NCBI RefSeq assembly: GCF_004804355.1 | Contig: NZ_SRWZ01000003.1 | Location: 372,001-436,000, forward strand | DNA length: 64,000 bases | Reading direction: 5' to 3' | Source of the DNA: Cognatitamlana onchidii | Lineage (GTDB): Bacteria; Bacteroidota; Bacteroidia; Flavobacteriales; Flavobacteriaceae | Part shown: in pieces, positions 50,715-59,925 of the stretch | Layout of the letters: each line of letters starts with the position of its first letter | Position numbering within the stretch: position 1 is the first letter of the stretch | Notes under the pieces: model-generated | Seen by the model: the letters and a program-made list of their open reading frames with translations, nothing else | Told to the model about the DNA's origin: nothing | Database searches by the model: none | Made by a program: the position numbers and the translations under genes

Positions 50715-52028
50715 CTAGTTTTCTAAAACCGAACGCATAGCCTTAGCCTTAACTAAACACTCTTCATATTCCTTAAGCGGGTCGCTTTTAGCCGTAATGG
50801 CACCGCCAACAGAATAAGAAACATATTTTTTAGTTTGATTATAAAGAATACTTCTAATAACCACATTAAAATCAAAATTACCCGATGGGCTAAAATACCC
50901 TATGGATCCAGAATAAACGCCTCGCTTAGTTTCCTCTAGGCTTTCAATGATTTTCATAGCTGAGATTTTGGGAGCCCCCGTCATACTGCCCATAGGAAAG
51001 GTACTTTTTAAAACATCTACCGGATTTGTTTCAGTATCAACCTTTGATGTAATTGTAGAAATCATTTGGTGCACCTGATCAAAAGTATAAACCTCGCATA
51101 GCTCCTCTACACGCACACTTCCTTTTAAAGCCGTTTTAGAGAGATCGTTTCGAACCAGATCTACAATCATAATGTTTTCGCTACGCTCTTTTTTGTCATG
51201 TTTTAAACTTTGCATAAGCGCTTTATCCTCATCAGGGTTCATGGCTCGCTTTGCCGTGCCCTTTATAGGCTGAGACACAACTACATTGTTTTCCATTTTA
51301 ATATAACGCTCTGGCGAAGCACTTAAAATAAACTTATCATCCATTTTAGCATAGGCGGCAAACGGTGGTTTTGAAATACTATTTAATTTTTGGTACGTTT
51401 CTAAAGCGTTTATCTGGGTATCTTCAGCATAAAACTCTTGGCAAAAATTAGCCTCATAAATATCGCCTCTATGAATGCGCTCAAGCATATACTCCACCTT
51501 TTCAAAATAATCATCTTTATGAATACGCAACTTGATTTTAATATTATTTTGCACGGTGCCTCGTGGTGATTCTCGCCCAAATTCAATGGCTATTAAATCA
51601 TCATTCATTTCATCTGAAACCGCATTTAAATATAGTATTTCAAGCTCATCTCCTTTAAGCAAAAACAAGCGTTTAGGTTGAAAAAAGTATAAATCGGGAA
51701 AACCTAGCCCATCAAAATTTTGAGAATTTAGGGCTTCAACATCATTTTTTAAATCGTAGGTTAAGTATCCAAAAATCCAATCTTTGCAATAGGTTTGATA
51801 TTCTTTTAATTTGTCAAAACCCTGCTTAAAATCGGTTTTTATACTTGTAAAAGCATCAACTGCTAAAATAGCATCGTAATTAACATAGTTTTGCTTATAC
51901 CCATTGGAGTCTAACCAAACCACATCATCAAATTGTTGTGCCCAAGTAAGCAACTGATTTTTAAACCTTGGAACATCCTTTAATTTATAAATTTTTGAGC
52001 TTCTCAATAGTAAAATAATTGAATGCAA
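50715..52028 (-). CDS. pabB: Aminodeoxychorismate synthase component I (PabB-type)
   Basis: A chorismate-binding enzyme of up to 437 residues that aminates chorismate toward p-aminobenzoate and folate. The catalytic region has FCQEFYAED, the SASPERYI segment, PIKGTAKR (PIKGT with Lys is typical of PabB rather than TrpE), MIVDLVRNDLSKTA and GSMTGAPKISAMKIIE. No ATG starts the frame; TTG at 52026-52028 or TTG at 52005-52007 are the options, and family alignments would favour the second (RSSKIYKLKD). A glutamine amidotransferase partner is not adjacent. Confidence 0.88.
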   Translation of the reverse strand: MHSIILLLRSSKIYKLKDVPRFKNQLLTWAQQFDDVVWLDSNGYKQNYVNYDAILAVDAFTSIKTDFKQGFDKLKEYQTYCKDWIFGYLTYDLKNDVEALNSQNFDGLGFPDLYFFQPKRLFLLKGDELEILYLNAVSDEMNDDLIAIEFGRESPRGTVQNNIKIKLRIHKDDYFEKVEYMLERIHRGDIYEANFCQEFYAEDTQINALETYQKLNSISKPPFAAYAKMDDKFILSASPERYIKMENNVVVSQPIKGTAKRAMNPDEDKALMQSLKHDKKERSENIMIVDLVRNDLSKTALKGSVRVEELCEVYTFDQVHQMISTITSKVDTETNPVDVLKSTFPMGSMTGAPKISAMKIIESLEETKRGVYSGSIGYFSPSGNFDFNVVIRSILYNQTKKYVSYSVGGAITAKSDPLKEYEECLVKAKAMRSVLEN

Positions 52029-52094
52029 ATTACCGAAATTTAAAGTTGATATGAAACAACAATTATAATAATCAAGAAGGCTCCTTAAAATGAT

Positions 52095-52122
52095 TTTGGT
52101 CTATAAAGAATAAGTATCTTTG
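52095..52122 (+). promoter_or_regulatory. Promoter of the DEAD-box helicase gene
   Basis: A -33-like TTTG (52095-52098) and a -7 TATCTTTG (52115-52122) are separated by 16 nt, close to the Bacteroidota consensus. The element contains the TTG that opens the longer reading frame, so the true start is the ATG at 52141. Confidence 0.6.
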
Positions 52123-52140
52123 CCCATATTTAAAGATGCT

Positions 52141-53493
52141 ATGAGTTTTCAGGATTTAAATTTAAACACACCGCTTTATAACGCGCTTGATGATTTAGGT
52201 TTTACTACCCCAACCCCTATTCAAGAACAAGCTTTTAACGTGGTAGCTTCTGGAAAAGATATGGTGGGTATCGCACAAACGGGTACGGGAAAGACTTTTG
52301 GTTATATGCTTCCCATCCTTAAAAATCTAAAATTTTCAAAACAAGACAATCCGCGTGTCTTGGTTTTAGTACCCACTAGAGAACTCGTTGTGCAGGTTGT
52401 TGAAGAAATTGAAAAACTCTCAAAATACATTAATAATAGAGTTCTAGGGGTTTATGGAGGCACAAATATAAACACTCAAAAACAGGCGGTAGCCCAAGGC
52501 CTGGATATTTTAGTGGCCACTCCAGGAAGGTTATATGATTTAGCTGTTAGCAGAGCCTTACAACTTAAATCCATTCAAAAACTAGTAATTGATGAAGTTG
52601 ATGTGATGCTTGACTTAGGTTTTAGGCATCAGCTAATAAACATTTTTGATATTTTACCAGAACGCAGACAAAACATTATGTTTTCTGCCACTATGACCAA
52701 AGATGTTGATACATTAATAAATGATTTTTTTAAAAGTCCCGAACGTGTTTCTATTGCCGTTTCGGGAACGCCATTGGACAATATTTCTCAACATCGTTAC
52801 AATGTTCCTAACTTTTACACAAAGGTAAATTTACTCGTGCAATTACTAAAAGATGAGGAACGCTATAACAAAGTTTTAGTTTTTGTTGCATTTAAGCGAA
52901 TGGCAGATCGGTTATTTGAGCAACTAGACCAGTATTATAAAGAAGAGTTATGTGTTATACACTCCAACAAAACGCAAAACTATCGATTGCGCAGTATAGA
53001 GCAGTTTAGGGAAGGCCATAATCGTATTTTAGTTGCTACCGATGTTATGGCACGTGGACTAGATATTGACAATGTAAGCCATGTTATTAATTTTGATACG
53101 CCAGAGTATCCTGAAAACTATATGCATCGCATTGGAAGAACAGGTCGTGCCGAACGCCAAGGTGAAGCTCTTATATTTTCTACTGAAAAAGAGCAGGAAG
53201 CCATTACAAACATAGAGCGCCTTATGAAGATGAAAATTGCCGTTTTAGACGTACCAGAAACTGTAGACATATCCACAGATCTTATTGAAGAAGAGCGCCC
53301 TCAAATTAAAGAACGTAACAATCCAACAAAACGCAAAGACGAAGATGCTCCTGGACCTGCTTTTCATGAGAAAAAAGCTAAGAATCAAAAAGAGAATTTG
53401 GGCGGTTCTTATAAATACAAAATGGCTGCTAAATATAAAAAGCCAAAAACTCGCGGGGATAAGAATTATAATAGACGGAATAAGAAAACGTAA
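52141..53493 (+). CDS. DEAD-box-family ATP-dependent RNA helicase (RhlE-like), DEVD variant
   Basis: A 450-residue RNA helicase. Visible motifs in order: Q-motif (TPTPIQEQAF), walker A AQTGTGKT near residue 45, PTREL, GG, TPGRL, motif II DEVD in place of DEAD near 153, SAT (FSATM), then the second domain with VATDVMARGLDID and HRIGRTGRAER. A Lys/Arg-rich tail of about 70 residues follows, usual in RhlE/cold-shock helicases for RNA binding. The start is set by the promoter just upstream. Confidence 0.92.
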   Translation: MSFQDLNLNTPLYNALDDLGFTTPTPIQEQAFNVVASGKDMVGIAQTGTGKTFGYMLPILKNLKFSKQDNPRVLVLVPTRELVVQVVEEIEKLSKYINNRVLGVYGGTNINTQKQAVAQGLDILVATPGRLYDLAVSRALQLKSIQKLVIDEVDVMLDLGFRHQLINIFDILPERRQNIMFSATMTKDVDTLINDFFKSPERVSIAVSGTPLDNISQHRYNVPNFYTKVNLLVQLLKDEERYNKVLVFVAFKRMADRLFEQLDQYYKEELCVIHSNKTQNYRLRSIEQFREGHNRILVATDVMARGLDIDNVSHVINFDTPEYPENYMHRIGRTGRAERQGEALIFSTEKEQEAITNIERLMKMKIAVLDVPETVDISTDLIEEERPQIKERNNPTKRKDEDAPGPAFHEKKAKNQKENLGGSYKYKMAAKYKKPKTRGDKNYNRRNKKT

Positions 53494-53519
53494 AAAAACC
53501 TCCTTCGAAAAAGAGGTTT
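53492..53519 (-). terminator. Terminator for the MotA/TolQ-like gene
   Basis: Stem AAACCTC/GAGGTTT (53496-53502 with 53513-53519). On the minus strand it is followed by seven T (plus A-run 53492-53498). It begins at the helicase stop codon. Confidence 0.65.
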
Positions 53520-53546
53520 GTATAAAGAACTTAAGTTTTAAGAGAC

Positions 53547-53936
53547 TCATTTTTGCAAGCCTTTTAAAATAATAATTCCAATTCTGGGTAAAATAAAAGT
53601 AATACATCCAAAAACCGTTGTTAAAAAGGCTACTTTAAGTCCCGCAGCCATCATACCCTGGCTAATTTCTCCAATGGCACCTATGGCATCAAAAGCAGCT
53701 ATCATACCAATAGTAGAACCCAAAAAGCCAAAAACCAAACCTAGAATACTCGCATCAGAAGCTAAACTGGACATTTTCCTTGATTTCGCCACATCTTTCC
53801 TTAGGTATATAAACCCCATAATAAGAAAATAAAAGGCTAGTAATAAGCAAATTAAAATAAGTGACATAAACAATGGCCCACCTTCTATAAATCTATCTAC
53901 AAATGGGTTAACTAATAAAACGGATAAGATTAACAT
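53547..53936 (-). CDS. Small MotA/TolQ/ExbB-like proton-channel protein
   Basis: A 129-residue membrane protein with three hydrophobic helices. The segment GLVFGFLGSTIGMIAAFDAIG and the final FLTTVFGCITFILPRIGIIIL resemble the two conserved TM helices of MotA/TolQ/ExbB channels. It is shorter than usual ExbB (about 220-240), and no TolR/ExbD partner or TonB is adjacent, so it may be a stand-alone variant of unknown use. It ends at its own terminator. Confidence 0.7.
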   Translation of the reverse strand: MLILSVLLVNPFVDRFIEGGPLFMSLILICLLLAFYFLIMGFIYLRKDVAKSRKMSSLASDASILGLVFGFLGSTIGMIAAFDAIGAIGEISQGMMAAGLKVAFLTTVFGCITFILPRIGIIILKGLQK

Positions 53937-54122
53937 AATTACTGGTTTTGATTAAATATGACACAAACATAAAAATCAAATGCACCGCTCAAATTAAAAT
54001 GCGACAGATGACTAATTTAGCAATTAAAACAACATGATGTTAAAACCATAGTTAAACCTGTCATTCGTCTACAAAATATCAATTAGGCCTAAATTTATGC
54101 TAATATTGTATACATTACAAAA

Positions 54123-55178
54123 GTGATGATTACACGGGCAGGTATTTTTAAAAAAATAGGACAGGTAATACTCCATGTCTTATTTTGGTGCGCTGTACTT
54201 TTTTTTTACACTTATTTTTTGGGGGTAAATACTAGTGATTTTAGTTACGTATTGGCCTTCTCCTTGTTTTTAATGCCCATAACTATCGCAACGACTTACC
54301 TTTCTATTTATAAGTTAATTCCAGATTACCTAATAACCAAACGCTATTTTAAGTTTGGATTATATAGTATATATACCTTTATTATTTCGACATATTTAAT
54401 TGTACTATCTGTGTTTTTCGGATTGATTTATTTATCTAATTTCGAACAATCCAACATGGCGCCCATTAGTAAAAGTTTGCTCTTAGTGGCTATTGCTGTG
54501 TATTTAGTGGTAGTGATTGTTAGCGCATTTAAACTCTTAAAGCTGAATTTAAAGCAATTGGAAAACACTAAAAAGCTTGAAACTAAAGTTTTAAACACCC
54601 AACTAAAACTTAAAGAACAGGAATTGCATTACTTAAAGATGCAAATTCATCCACATTTTTTATTCAACACCTTAAACACTATGTATGGACTTGCCTTAAA
54701 AAAGGCAGACGAGACCCCAGAAATGATTTTGAAACTTTCTAATCTTCTAGATTACTTATTGTATCAAGCAGACAAGCCTTTTGTCTTATTAACTGATGAC
54801 ATTAATCACATTAATGATTATATTGAATTGGAAAAAATGCGATTTAATGATACATTGAATATTGCGTTTCATAAAGACAATATAATACATGATAAACAAA
54901 TAGCACCTATGCTGCTTTTACCTTTTATTGAGAATAGTTTTAAGCATGGCACCTTAAATAATGGGGTTTTAGATATTGGTATAAGGCTTTCTTGTGATGC
55001 CAAGAACATCTATTTTTATATTGAAAACAGCAGTAAAAATCATGATACCAAATCAAAAGGTATTGGCTTAGAAAATATAAAAAAACGTTTAGACCTACTT
55101 TACAAAAACCAATATAGCCTAGACATTAATAATAGTAATAACCTATTTAAGATAGATCTAAAAATAAAGTCGCTATAA
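54123..55178 (+). CDS. LytS/YehU-type sensor histidine kinase
   Basis: A 351-residue membrane kinase with four TM helices in the first 140 residues and a coiled linker (KLETKVLNTQLKLKEQELHYL). The His_kinase domain has the His in KMQIHPHFLFNTLNTMY near 185, and a HATPase part with LPFIENSFKHGTLNNG and KSKGIGLENIKKRLDLLY. No extracellular sensory domain is visible beyond the membrane segments. It is followed after 2 nt by its LytTR response-regulator gene. Confidence 0.9.
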   Translation: MMITRAGIFKKIGQVILHVLFWCAVLFFYTYFLGVNTSDFSYVLAFSLFLMPITIATTYLSIYKLIPDYLITKRYFKFGLYSIYTFIISTYLIVLSVFFGLIYLSNFEQSNMAPISKSLLLVAIAVYLVVVIVSAFKLLKLNLKQLENTKKLETKVLNTQLKLKEQELHYLKMQIHPHFLFNTLNTMYGLALKKADETPEMILKLSNLLDYLLYQADKPFVLLTDDINHINDYIELEKMRFNDTLNIAFHKDNIIHDKQIAPMLLLPFIENSFKHGTLNNGVLDIGIRLSCDAKNIYFYIENSSKNHDTKSKGIGLENIKKRLDLLYKNQYSLDINNSNNLFKIDLKIKSL

Positions 55179-55180
55179 AT

Positions 55181-55897
55181 ATGCAACAGCAAAGAGACAT
55201 ACACTTTATGATAGTCGATGATGAATCCATTGCTCGAGAAGTTATTAGCACCCACCTATCAAAAATACCAAACACTAAACTTATTGCGAGTTGTGGCAAT
55301 GCTATAGAAGCTTTTAATTGCTTACGTGAACATAGAATTGATTTGGTGTTCCTAGATATCAATATGCCAGAGATGTCTGGGATTTCTTTTGCCAAATCTA
55401 TTGATACAGAGGTTAAAATAATTTTTACAACAGCATACCGAGATTTTGCCATTCAAGGTTTTGAACTTCGGGCTGTTGATTATTTACTTAAACCAATTTC
55501 TTTTGAACGACTAGTAAAAGCAATAAACAACTATTTTGACACCTATGTTGATGATAACATCATAGATATCAACAAAAAAAACAGCCATGATTTCATGTTT
55601 GTTAGAGCGGATAGGCGCATGATAAAAATCGACTTTGACGCTATTATTTATATTGAAAGTTATAGTGATTATATTAAAATTCATCTTGCCAACCAGACTC
55701 TTGTTACTAGAGAAACTATAAGTGCTATCGAAGCCAGACTACCCAAGACCAAATTTTTAAGGATTCACAGGTCCTATATTATATCATTACAACATATTAC
55801 GTCATTTACAAACGAGGAAATCACAATTAACAACACCTCTTTAACTATAAGTAGAAGTTATAAAAAAGAGGTGTTACAAATTTTAGAACTATATTAA
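55181..55897 (+). CDS. LytTR-family response regulator
   Basis: A 238-residue regulator. The receiver domain has MIVDDESIAREV, the phospho-acceptor in VFLDINMPEMSG near 56 and the KPI switch (YLLKPISFERL) near 105. The C-terminal LytTR DNA-binding domain (about 140-238) shows DFMFVRADRRMIKIDFDAIIYIES, DYIKIH and FLRIHRSYIISLQHI. It is paired with the kinase encoded immediately upstream; targets are unknown. Confidence 0.92.
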   Translation: MQQQRDIHFMIVDDESIAREVISTHLSKIPNTKLIASCGNAIEAFNCLREHRIDLVFLDINMPEMSGISFAKSIDTEVKIIFTTAYRDFAIQGFELRAVDYLLKPISFERLVKAINNYFDTYVDDNIIDINKKNSHDFMFVRADRRMIKIDFDAIIYIESYSDYIKIHLANQTLVTRETISAIEARLPKTKFLRIHRSYIISLQHITSFTNEEITINNTSLTISRSYKKEVLQILELY

Positions 55898-55944
55898 AAG
55901 CCTTGTTTTTTTGGAAACCGATCTTAACTGTTTTGAATACAAAC

Positions 55945-58560
55945 TTAATCCATTTCCATTATTAGGTTAGCAATGAGTGCTGTCCATCCAGTTTGATGGG
56001 AGGCTCCTAAGCCCCTTCCATTATCTCCATCAAAAAACTCATAGAAAAAGTGTTCATTTTTAAAATGCTCATCTTTAGTAAACAACTTATTGGCATCTTC
56101 CGAATGGTACCTAAACTTTCCGTCCTCATTACTTTCAAAAAGTCTTACCAATCGTTTACTTAACTCATTTGCTATTTCTTTTAAATTAAGTTTATTACCA
56201 GAGCCTGTAGGGAATTCGTAAACATATGTTGGCCCATAGAACTCGTAATATTTTCTTAAAGACTGAATAATCATATAGTTTAAAGGCATCCAAATAGGAC
56301 CGCGCCAATTAGAATTTCCACCAAACATATTAGAACGACTTTCTCCAGATTCATATTGAATTTGATGATGCCCATGATGTTGGAATACAAAAGGATGTTT
56401 TTCATGATATTTCGATAAGGATCTAATTCCATAATCTGATAAAAACTCATCTTCATCCAACATACGTTTTAATAAGTGTTCAAGTCTAAAACCACGCATA
56501 ATTGAGAATAAATGATCTCCGTGTTCATTAGTTTCTTCAATATTAGATATTAAAGAGGCTAAATCTGGGCGTGTTCGTACAATATTTGCAGCTCTAACCT
56601 TAAATTCTTTCAGTTTTTCGTACAAATCTTGATTAATAATTTCAACAGCAAATAAAGGGATAATGCCGACTAACGATCTTACCCGCAATCTATCTGTAGC
56701 CCCTGTAGACATTTCAACAACATCATAATAGAATTTATCATCATCATCCCAAAGCGATATATCTTTCTTTCCAATATGATGCATAGCCCAAGCAATATTT
56801 AAAAAGTGCCTAAAAAACTTGGCAGCAGACTCTTCGTAAATCTTATTTGTTTTGGCTAGTTCAAGTGACATTCTAAGCATATCTAAAGCAAACATGGCCA
56901 TCCAACTCGTAGCGTCGGCTTGTTGCATTCTGGTAATACCCTTAGGCATATGATTACGATCAAAAACCCCAATATTGTCTAAACCAAGAAAACCGCCTTC
57001 AAACAAATCGGTTCCATTTTTATCTTTTTGATTTACCCACCAAGTAAAATTCAGCAATAGCTTTTGAAATGCTTTTTCTAAAAATTTTAAATCGCCTTTT
57101 CCTGCTTTTTGTTTTTCTTTCTCATAAACCGACCACACAGCCCAGGAATGTACAGGGGGGTTTACATCACTAAAATTCCATTCGTAGGCTGGTATTTGTC
57201 CATTTGGGTGCATGTAATTTTCGCGAAGTACTAATAGCAACTGCTCTTTTGCAAAATGCGGGTCTATTTCTGCAAACGATGCCATATGAAATGCTAAATC
57301 CCATGCAGCATACCAGGGATACTCCCATTTATCAGGCATTGAAATTACATCTCTATTTGTTAAATGCTGCCAGCTAAAGTTTCTTGCATTATGCCTATTT
57401 GGTTGAGACTCACCTGGCCCCCCAAACAACCATTTAAATACATCATTATAATAAAACTGTTTTGTCCATAATAACCCAGAAAAAGCCTTTTTAGCGATTG
57501 ATTTATGCGTGCTAGGCAGATTTTTATCTAAAATATTTCCATAGAACTCTTCACACTCTTTAATTCTTTGATCAAAAATAGCATCAAAATCAGCCCATGG
57601 ATCAGCTATTTTTCGCTTTTTTAAGCGCATTTTAACGCTCTTTGATTCTCCAGCTTTTAAAGATAATTTATGCCAAACTGCAAATTTAGAGCCTGTTTTC
57701 TTAGGGTTTACAGATGGCTTACCATGAATAACATAATCGTTAATACCATCTTTTACGTACTCTACTTCATTGGTGACGTTGTAAATACGCTTGTTGTTGG
57801 TTTCATTCTCACAAAACAATTGTTCACCGCTTTCATGATGAAGATAATACCTACCATTCCTAATGCTTCTTGATTGTACACAATTATCATTGGTAGACTT
57901 CATTGATGGTCTCTCAAATTTAATATTGTGTTTCCAAAAGTTTCTAAACCATAAATGTGGTAATACATGGATATCTGCTTCTTGATTTCCTCTATTTACC
58001 ACCGTAACCTTCATTAAGATATCATCAACTCCAGCCTTTGCATATTCTATAAAACAATCAAAATAGTTCCCATCCTTAAAACAACCTGTATCTAATATTT
58101 CATATTCGTTTTCATCTCTACTTCGCTGGTTATTCCTTACCAAATCACCATAAGGAAACTTCCCTTGAGGATATTTATATAAATATTTACAATATGAATG
58201 TGTTGGCGATGATACCTGATGAAAATATAGTTCCTTGACATCTTCTCCATGGTTACCTTGATTATTCGTTAACCCAAAAAGGCGTTCCTTTAAAATATCA
58301 TCTTTACCGTTCCAAAATGCAGGTGCCAAGCACAAAATTTCTCGTGAATCTGTAAAACCACCTATGCCTTCTTCACCCCATCTATAGGCATTACTTCTTG
58401 CTTTATCATGATCTATAAATTCCCAAGCTTCTCCATAAGGGCTATAATCTTCTCTTACTGTTCCCCATTGTCTTTCTGCTAAATAAGGACCCCATTTTTT
58501 CCAGTTTTTATACGGATTAGACATGGCCAATCGCTCTGCTTCTTTTCCTTTGTTTGTCAT
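55945..58560 (-). CDS. Glucosidase-like glycoside hydrolase (GH63/MGH1-like)
   Basis: An 871-residue protein without a signal peptide, thus cytoplasmic. It has the layout of the bacterial GH63-like mannosylglycerate/glucosidase family: N-terminal beta-sandwich (WKKWGPYLAERQWGTVREDYSP, EGIGGFTDSREI) and a C-terminal (alpha/alpha)6 barrel (WQHLTNRDVISMPDKWEYPWYAAWDLAFHMA, YESGESRSNMFGGNSNWRGPIWMP). Acidic residues in these segments are the likely catalytic pair, but I cannot assign them surely. Substrate inferred to be a short alpha-glucoside. It is monocistronic. Confidence 0.82.
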   Translation of the reverse strand: MTNKGKEAERLAMSNPYKNWKKWGPYLAERQWGTVREDYSPYGEAWEFIDHDKARSNAYRWGEEGIGGFTDSREILCLAPAFWNGKDDILKERLFGLTNNQGNHGEDVKELYFHQVSSPTHSYCKYLYKYPQGKFPYGDLVRNNQRSRDENEYEILDTGCFKDGNYFDCFIEYAKAGVDDILMKVTVVNRGNQEADIHVLPHLWFRNFWKHNIKFERPSMKSTNDNCVQSRSIRNGRYYLHHESGEQLFCENETNNKRIYNVTNEVEYVKDGINDYVIHGKPSVNPKKTGSKFAVWHKLSLKAGESKSVKMRLKKRKIADPWADFDAIFDQRIKECEEFYGNILDKNLPSTHKSIAKKAFSGLLWTKQFYYNDVFKWLFGGPGESQPNRHNARNFSWQHLTNRDVISMPDKWEYPWYAAWDLAFHMASFAEIDPHFAKEQLLLVLRENYMHPNGQIPAYEWNFSDVNPPVHSWAVWSVYEKEKQKAGKGDLKFLEKAFQKLLLNFTWWVNQKDKNGTDLFEGGFLGLDNIGVFDRNHMPKGITRMQQADATSWMAMFALDMLRMSLELAKTNKIYEESAAKFFRHFLNIAWAMHHIGKKDISLWDDDDKFYYDVVEMSTGATDRLRVRSLVGIIPLFAVEIINQDLYEKLKEFKVRAANIVRTRPDLASLISNIEETNEHGDHLFSIMRGFRLEHLLKRMLDEDEFLSDYGIRSLSKYHEKHPFVFQHHGHHQIQYESGESRSNMFGGNSNWRGPIWMPLNYMIIQSLRKYYEFYGPTYVYEFPTGSGNKLNLKEIANELSKRLVRLFESNEDGKFRYHSEDANKLFTKDEHFKNEHFFYEFFDGDNGRGLGASHQTGWTALIANLIMEMD

Positions 58561-58798
58561 GTAATGCTCAATTTAAAAATTTCAATAAACTTCTACTGTA
58601 CTGCTTTTAGCAATACGGTAAACTCATTCGTAATGTCTTAATAGGAAAGCGTAATTGTTTAGAAGAAGTTTGGCTAAATATAAAAGAAAAACTCCCTTGA
58701 AGCAAGAAAATTTAATGGTTACCATACATTTTTTTAACATTTAGTTAAAACCACCATTAGCTTTTCAAAATTAAAAGGCTTTTTAACTTTGTGCAATA

Positions 58799-58832
58799 AA
58801 AAAGCCCTTCTCGTTAATAATGAAAAGGGCTT
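58799..58832 (-). terminator. Terminator after the MscS gene
   Basis: Stem AAGCCCTT/AAGGGCTT (58802-58809 with 58825-58832). On the minus strand it is followed by TTTTTTATT. It lies about 70 nt past the MscS stop at 58900. The rest of 58561-58798 is AT-rich, with the upstream region of the GH63-like gene and no further gene seen. Confidence 0.72.
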
Positions 58833-58899
58833 ATATTATGTAGAGAGCTTTTCGGAATACAGAAGAAAGTAACCAACCAAATTTAACCCTAACTTAAAG

Positions 58900-59727
58900 T
58901 TAATCCCGTATACTTACTTGACTCTCTACAATATCTTTAATTGGCACAACTAATTTACCTTGTTTTGTTTTTAACGTTATAGTTATATGATTTATTGACT
59001 CTACTTCACCATTTATATCCCCAAATTCAATTTTTTGACCAATCTCGTAAGTTTTTCGAGCATAAAAAGCCTTTAACAAATCACTTACCACTTTTTGAGC
59101 ACCAAGACCAAAGGCCAATGCAAAGGCTAGAAGAAAACCAGCTAAAATGATGGTAACATTACTGGTAATTATAGCCGTATCTATTCCAGCTTGATTTAAA
59201 GCTGTAATTGATATAAAAACTAAAAGGAGCATGAAAACTATTTGACTTATCAGTTTTGAACCTGATAAATCCATAGATTCGAAAAACGATTTAATCGTCT
59301 TTTTAATAAAATTAGCCAATAACAAGCCTACGGTAAAAATGATTATTGCTGAGAACAACCTTGGTAGATATCCTAAAAAGTTTTTAATTTCTTCTGATAC
59401 TATCGTTAGGTTTAAGATATCGGTAACAATTATGAGAATCATAATATACATGACCCATTTAACAAACTTGGTGATTATGGTTATGATATCAAAATTAAGT
59501 TTCTTACTTTCAAATAGCTCAATATCATTAATTTTATCATCTAGCTTATCGGCTTTTGCTAGTTTAAGAGCTCTTCTAATAATTCCAACAATAAGTTTGG
59601 TTATAAGCCAACCTATAATAATGATAGCTATAGCTCCTAATATGTTAGGTATCACCTTAGCTATTTCATTAGTCATTGTTGACAATGAGTGCATAATACC
59701 CTCGTTCCATGCCGTTATTTTTTCCAT
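58900..59727 (-). CDS. MscS-family mechanosensitive channel
   Basis: A 275-residue membrane protein with about four or five TM helices: IIGWLITKLIVGIIRRAL near residue 38, then three helices between 80 and 190. The pore-like helix near 195-215 (AGFLLAFALAFGLGAQKVVSDLL) leads to the MscS beta domain (YEIGQKIEFGDINGEVESI). It lets solutes out under osmotic stress. It is the last gene of a sigma factor/57-residue protein/MscS unit. Confidence 0.87.
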   Translation of the reverse strand: MEKITAWNEGIMHSLSTMTNEIAKVIPNILGAIAIIIIGWLITKLIVGIIRRALKLAKADKLDDKINDIELFESKKLNFDIITIITKFVKWVMYIMILIIVTDILNLTIVSEEIKNFLGYLPRLFSAIIIFTVGLLLANFIKKTIKSFFESMDLSGSKLISQIVFMLLLVFISITALNQAGIDTAIITSNVTIILAGFLLAFALAFGLGAQKVVSDLLKAFYARKTYEIGQKIEFGDINGEVESINHITITLKTKQGKLVVPIKDIVESQVSIRD

Positions 59728-59751
59728 TTTGCCTAGTATATTCAGTTTTTG

Positions 59752-59925
59752 TTATTTGCTTCGTTTCTTAATGGTTCGCTCTACAATTTTAGCCATATCA
59801 ACAGAAAACAACGTAGCTAAATCCATTAAAAGCTTAGCCGTAGCTATGTCGCTCATAACTTTCGCCTTTAATTCTTGAGGCACCTCTTTTAGTGGCTGAT
59901 TTAATTGTTTAAAAGGATTATCCAT
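59752..59925 (-). CDS. Small conserved-looking protein, 57 residues, coupled to the ECF sigma gene
   Basis: A 57-residue charged helical protein (begins MDNPFKQLNQ, ends VERTIKKRSK). It starts at an ATG overlapping the sigma stop by 1 nt (TGATG) and stops 24 nt before the MscS start, so it fills the gap precisely. No membrane helix or cysteine is seen. It might modulate the sigma factor, but this is only inference from coupling. Confidence 0.7.
   Translation of the reverse strand: MDNPFKQLNQPLKEVPQELKAKVMSDIATAKLLMDLATLFSVDMAKIVERTIKKRSK

Noticed and set aside
53245-53607. 120-codon minus-strand frame at the helicase 3' end
   Set aside because: It is the antisense of the Lys/Arg-rich helicase tail, which gives artificial Phe/Leu-rich sequence, and it crosses a terminator.
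59339-59878. 179-codon plus-strand frame antisense to MscS
   Set aside because: Ile/Ser-rich translation is the usual mirror of membrane helices; the minus-strand MscS and 57-residue gene explain the region.
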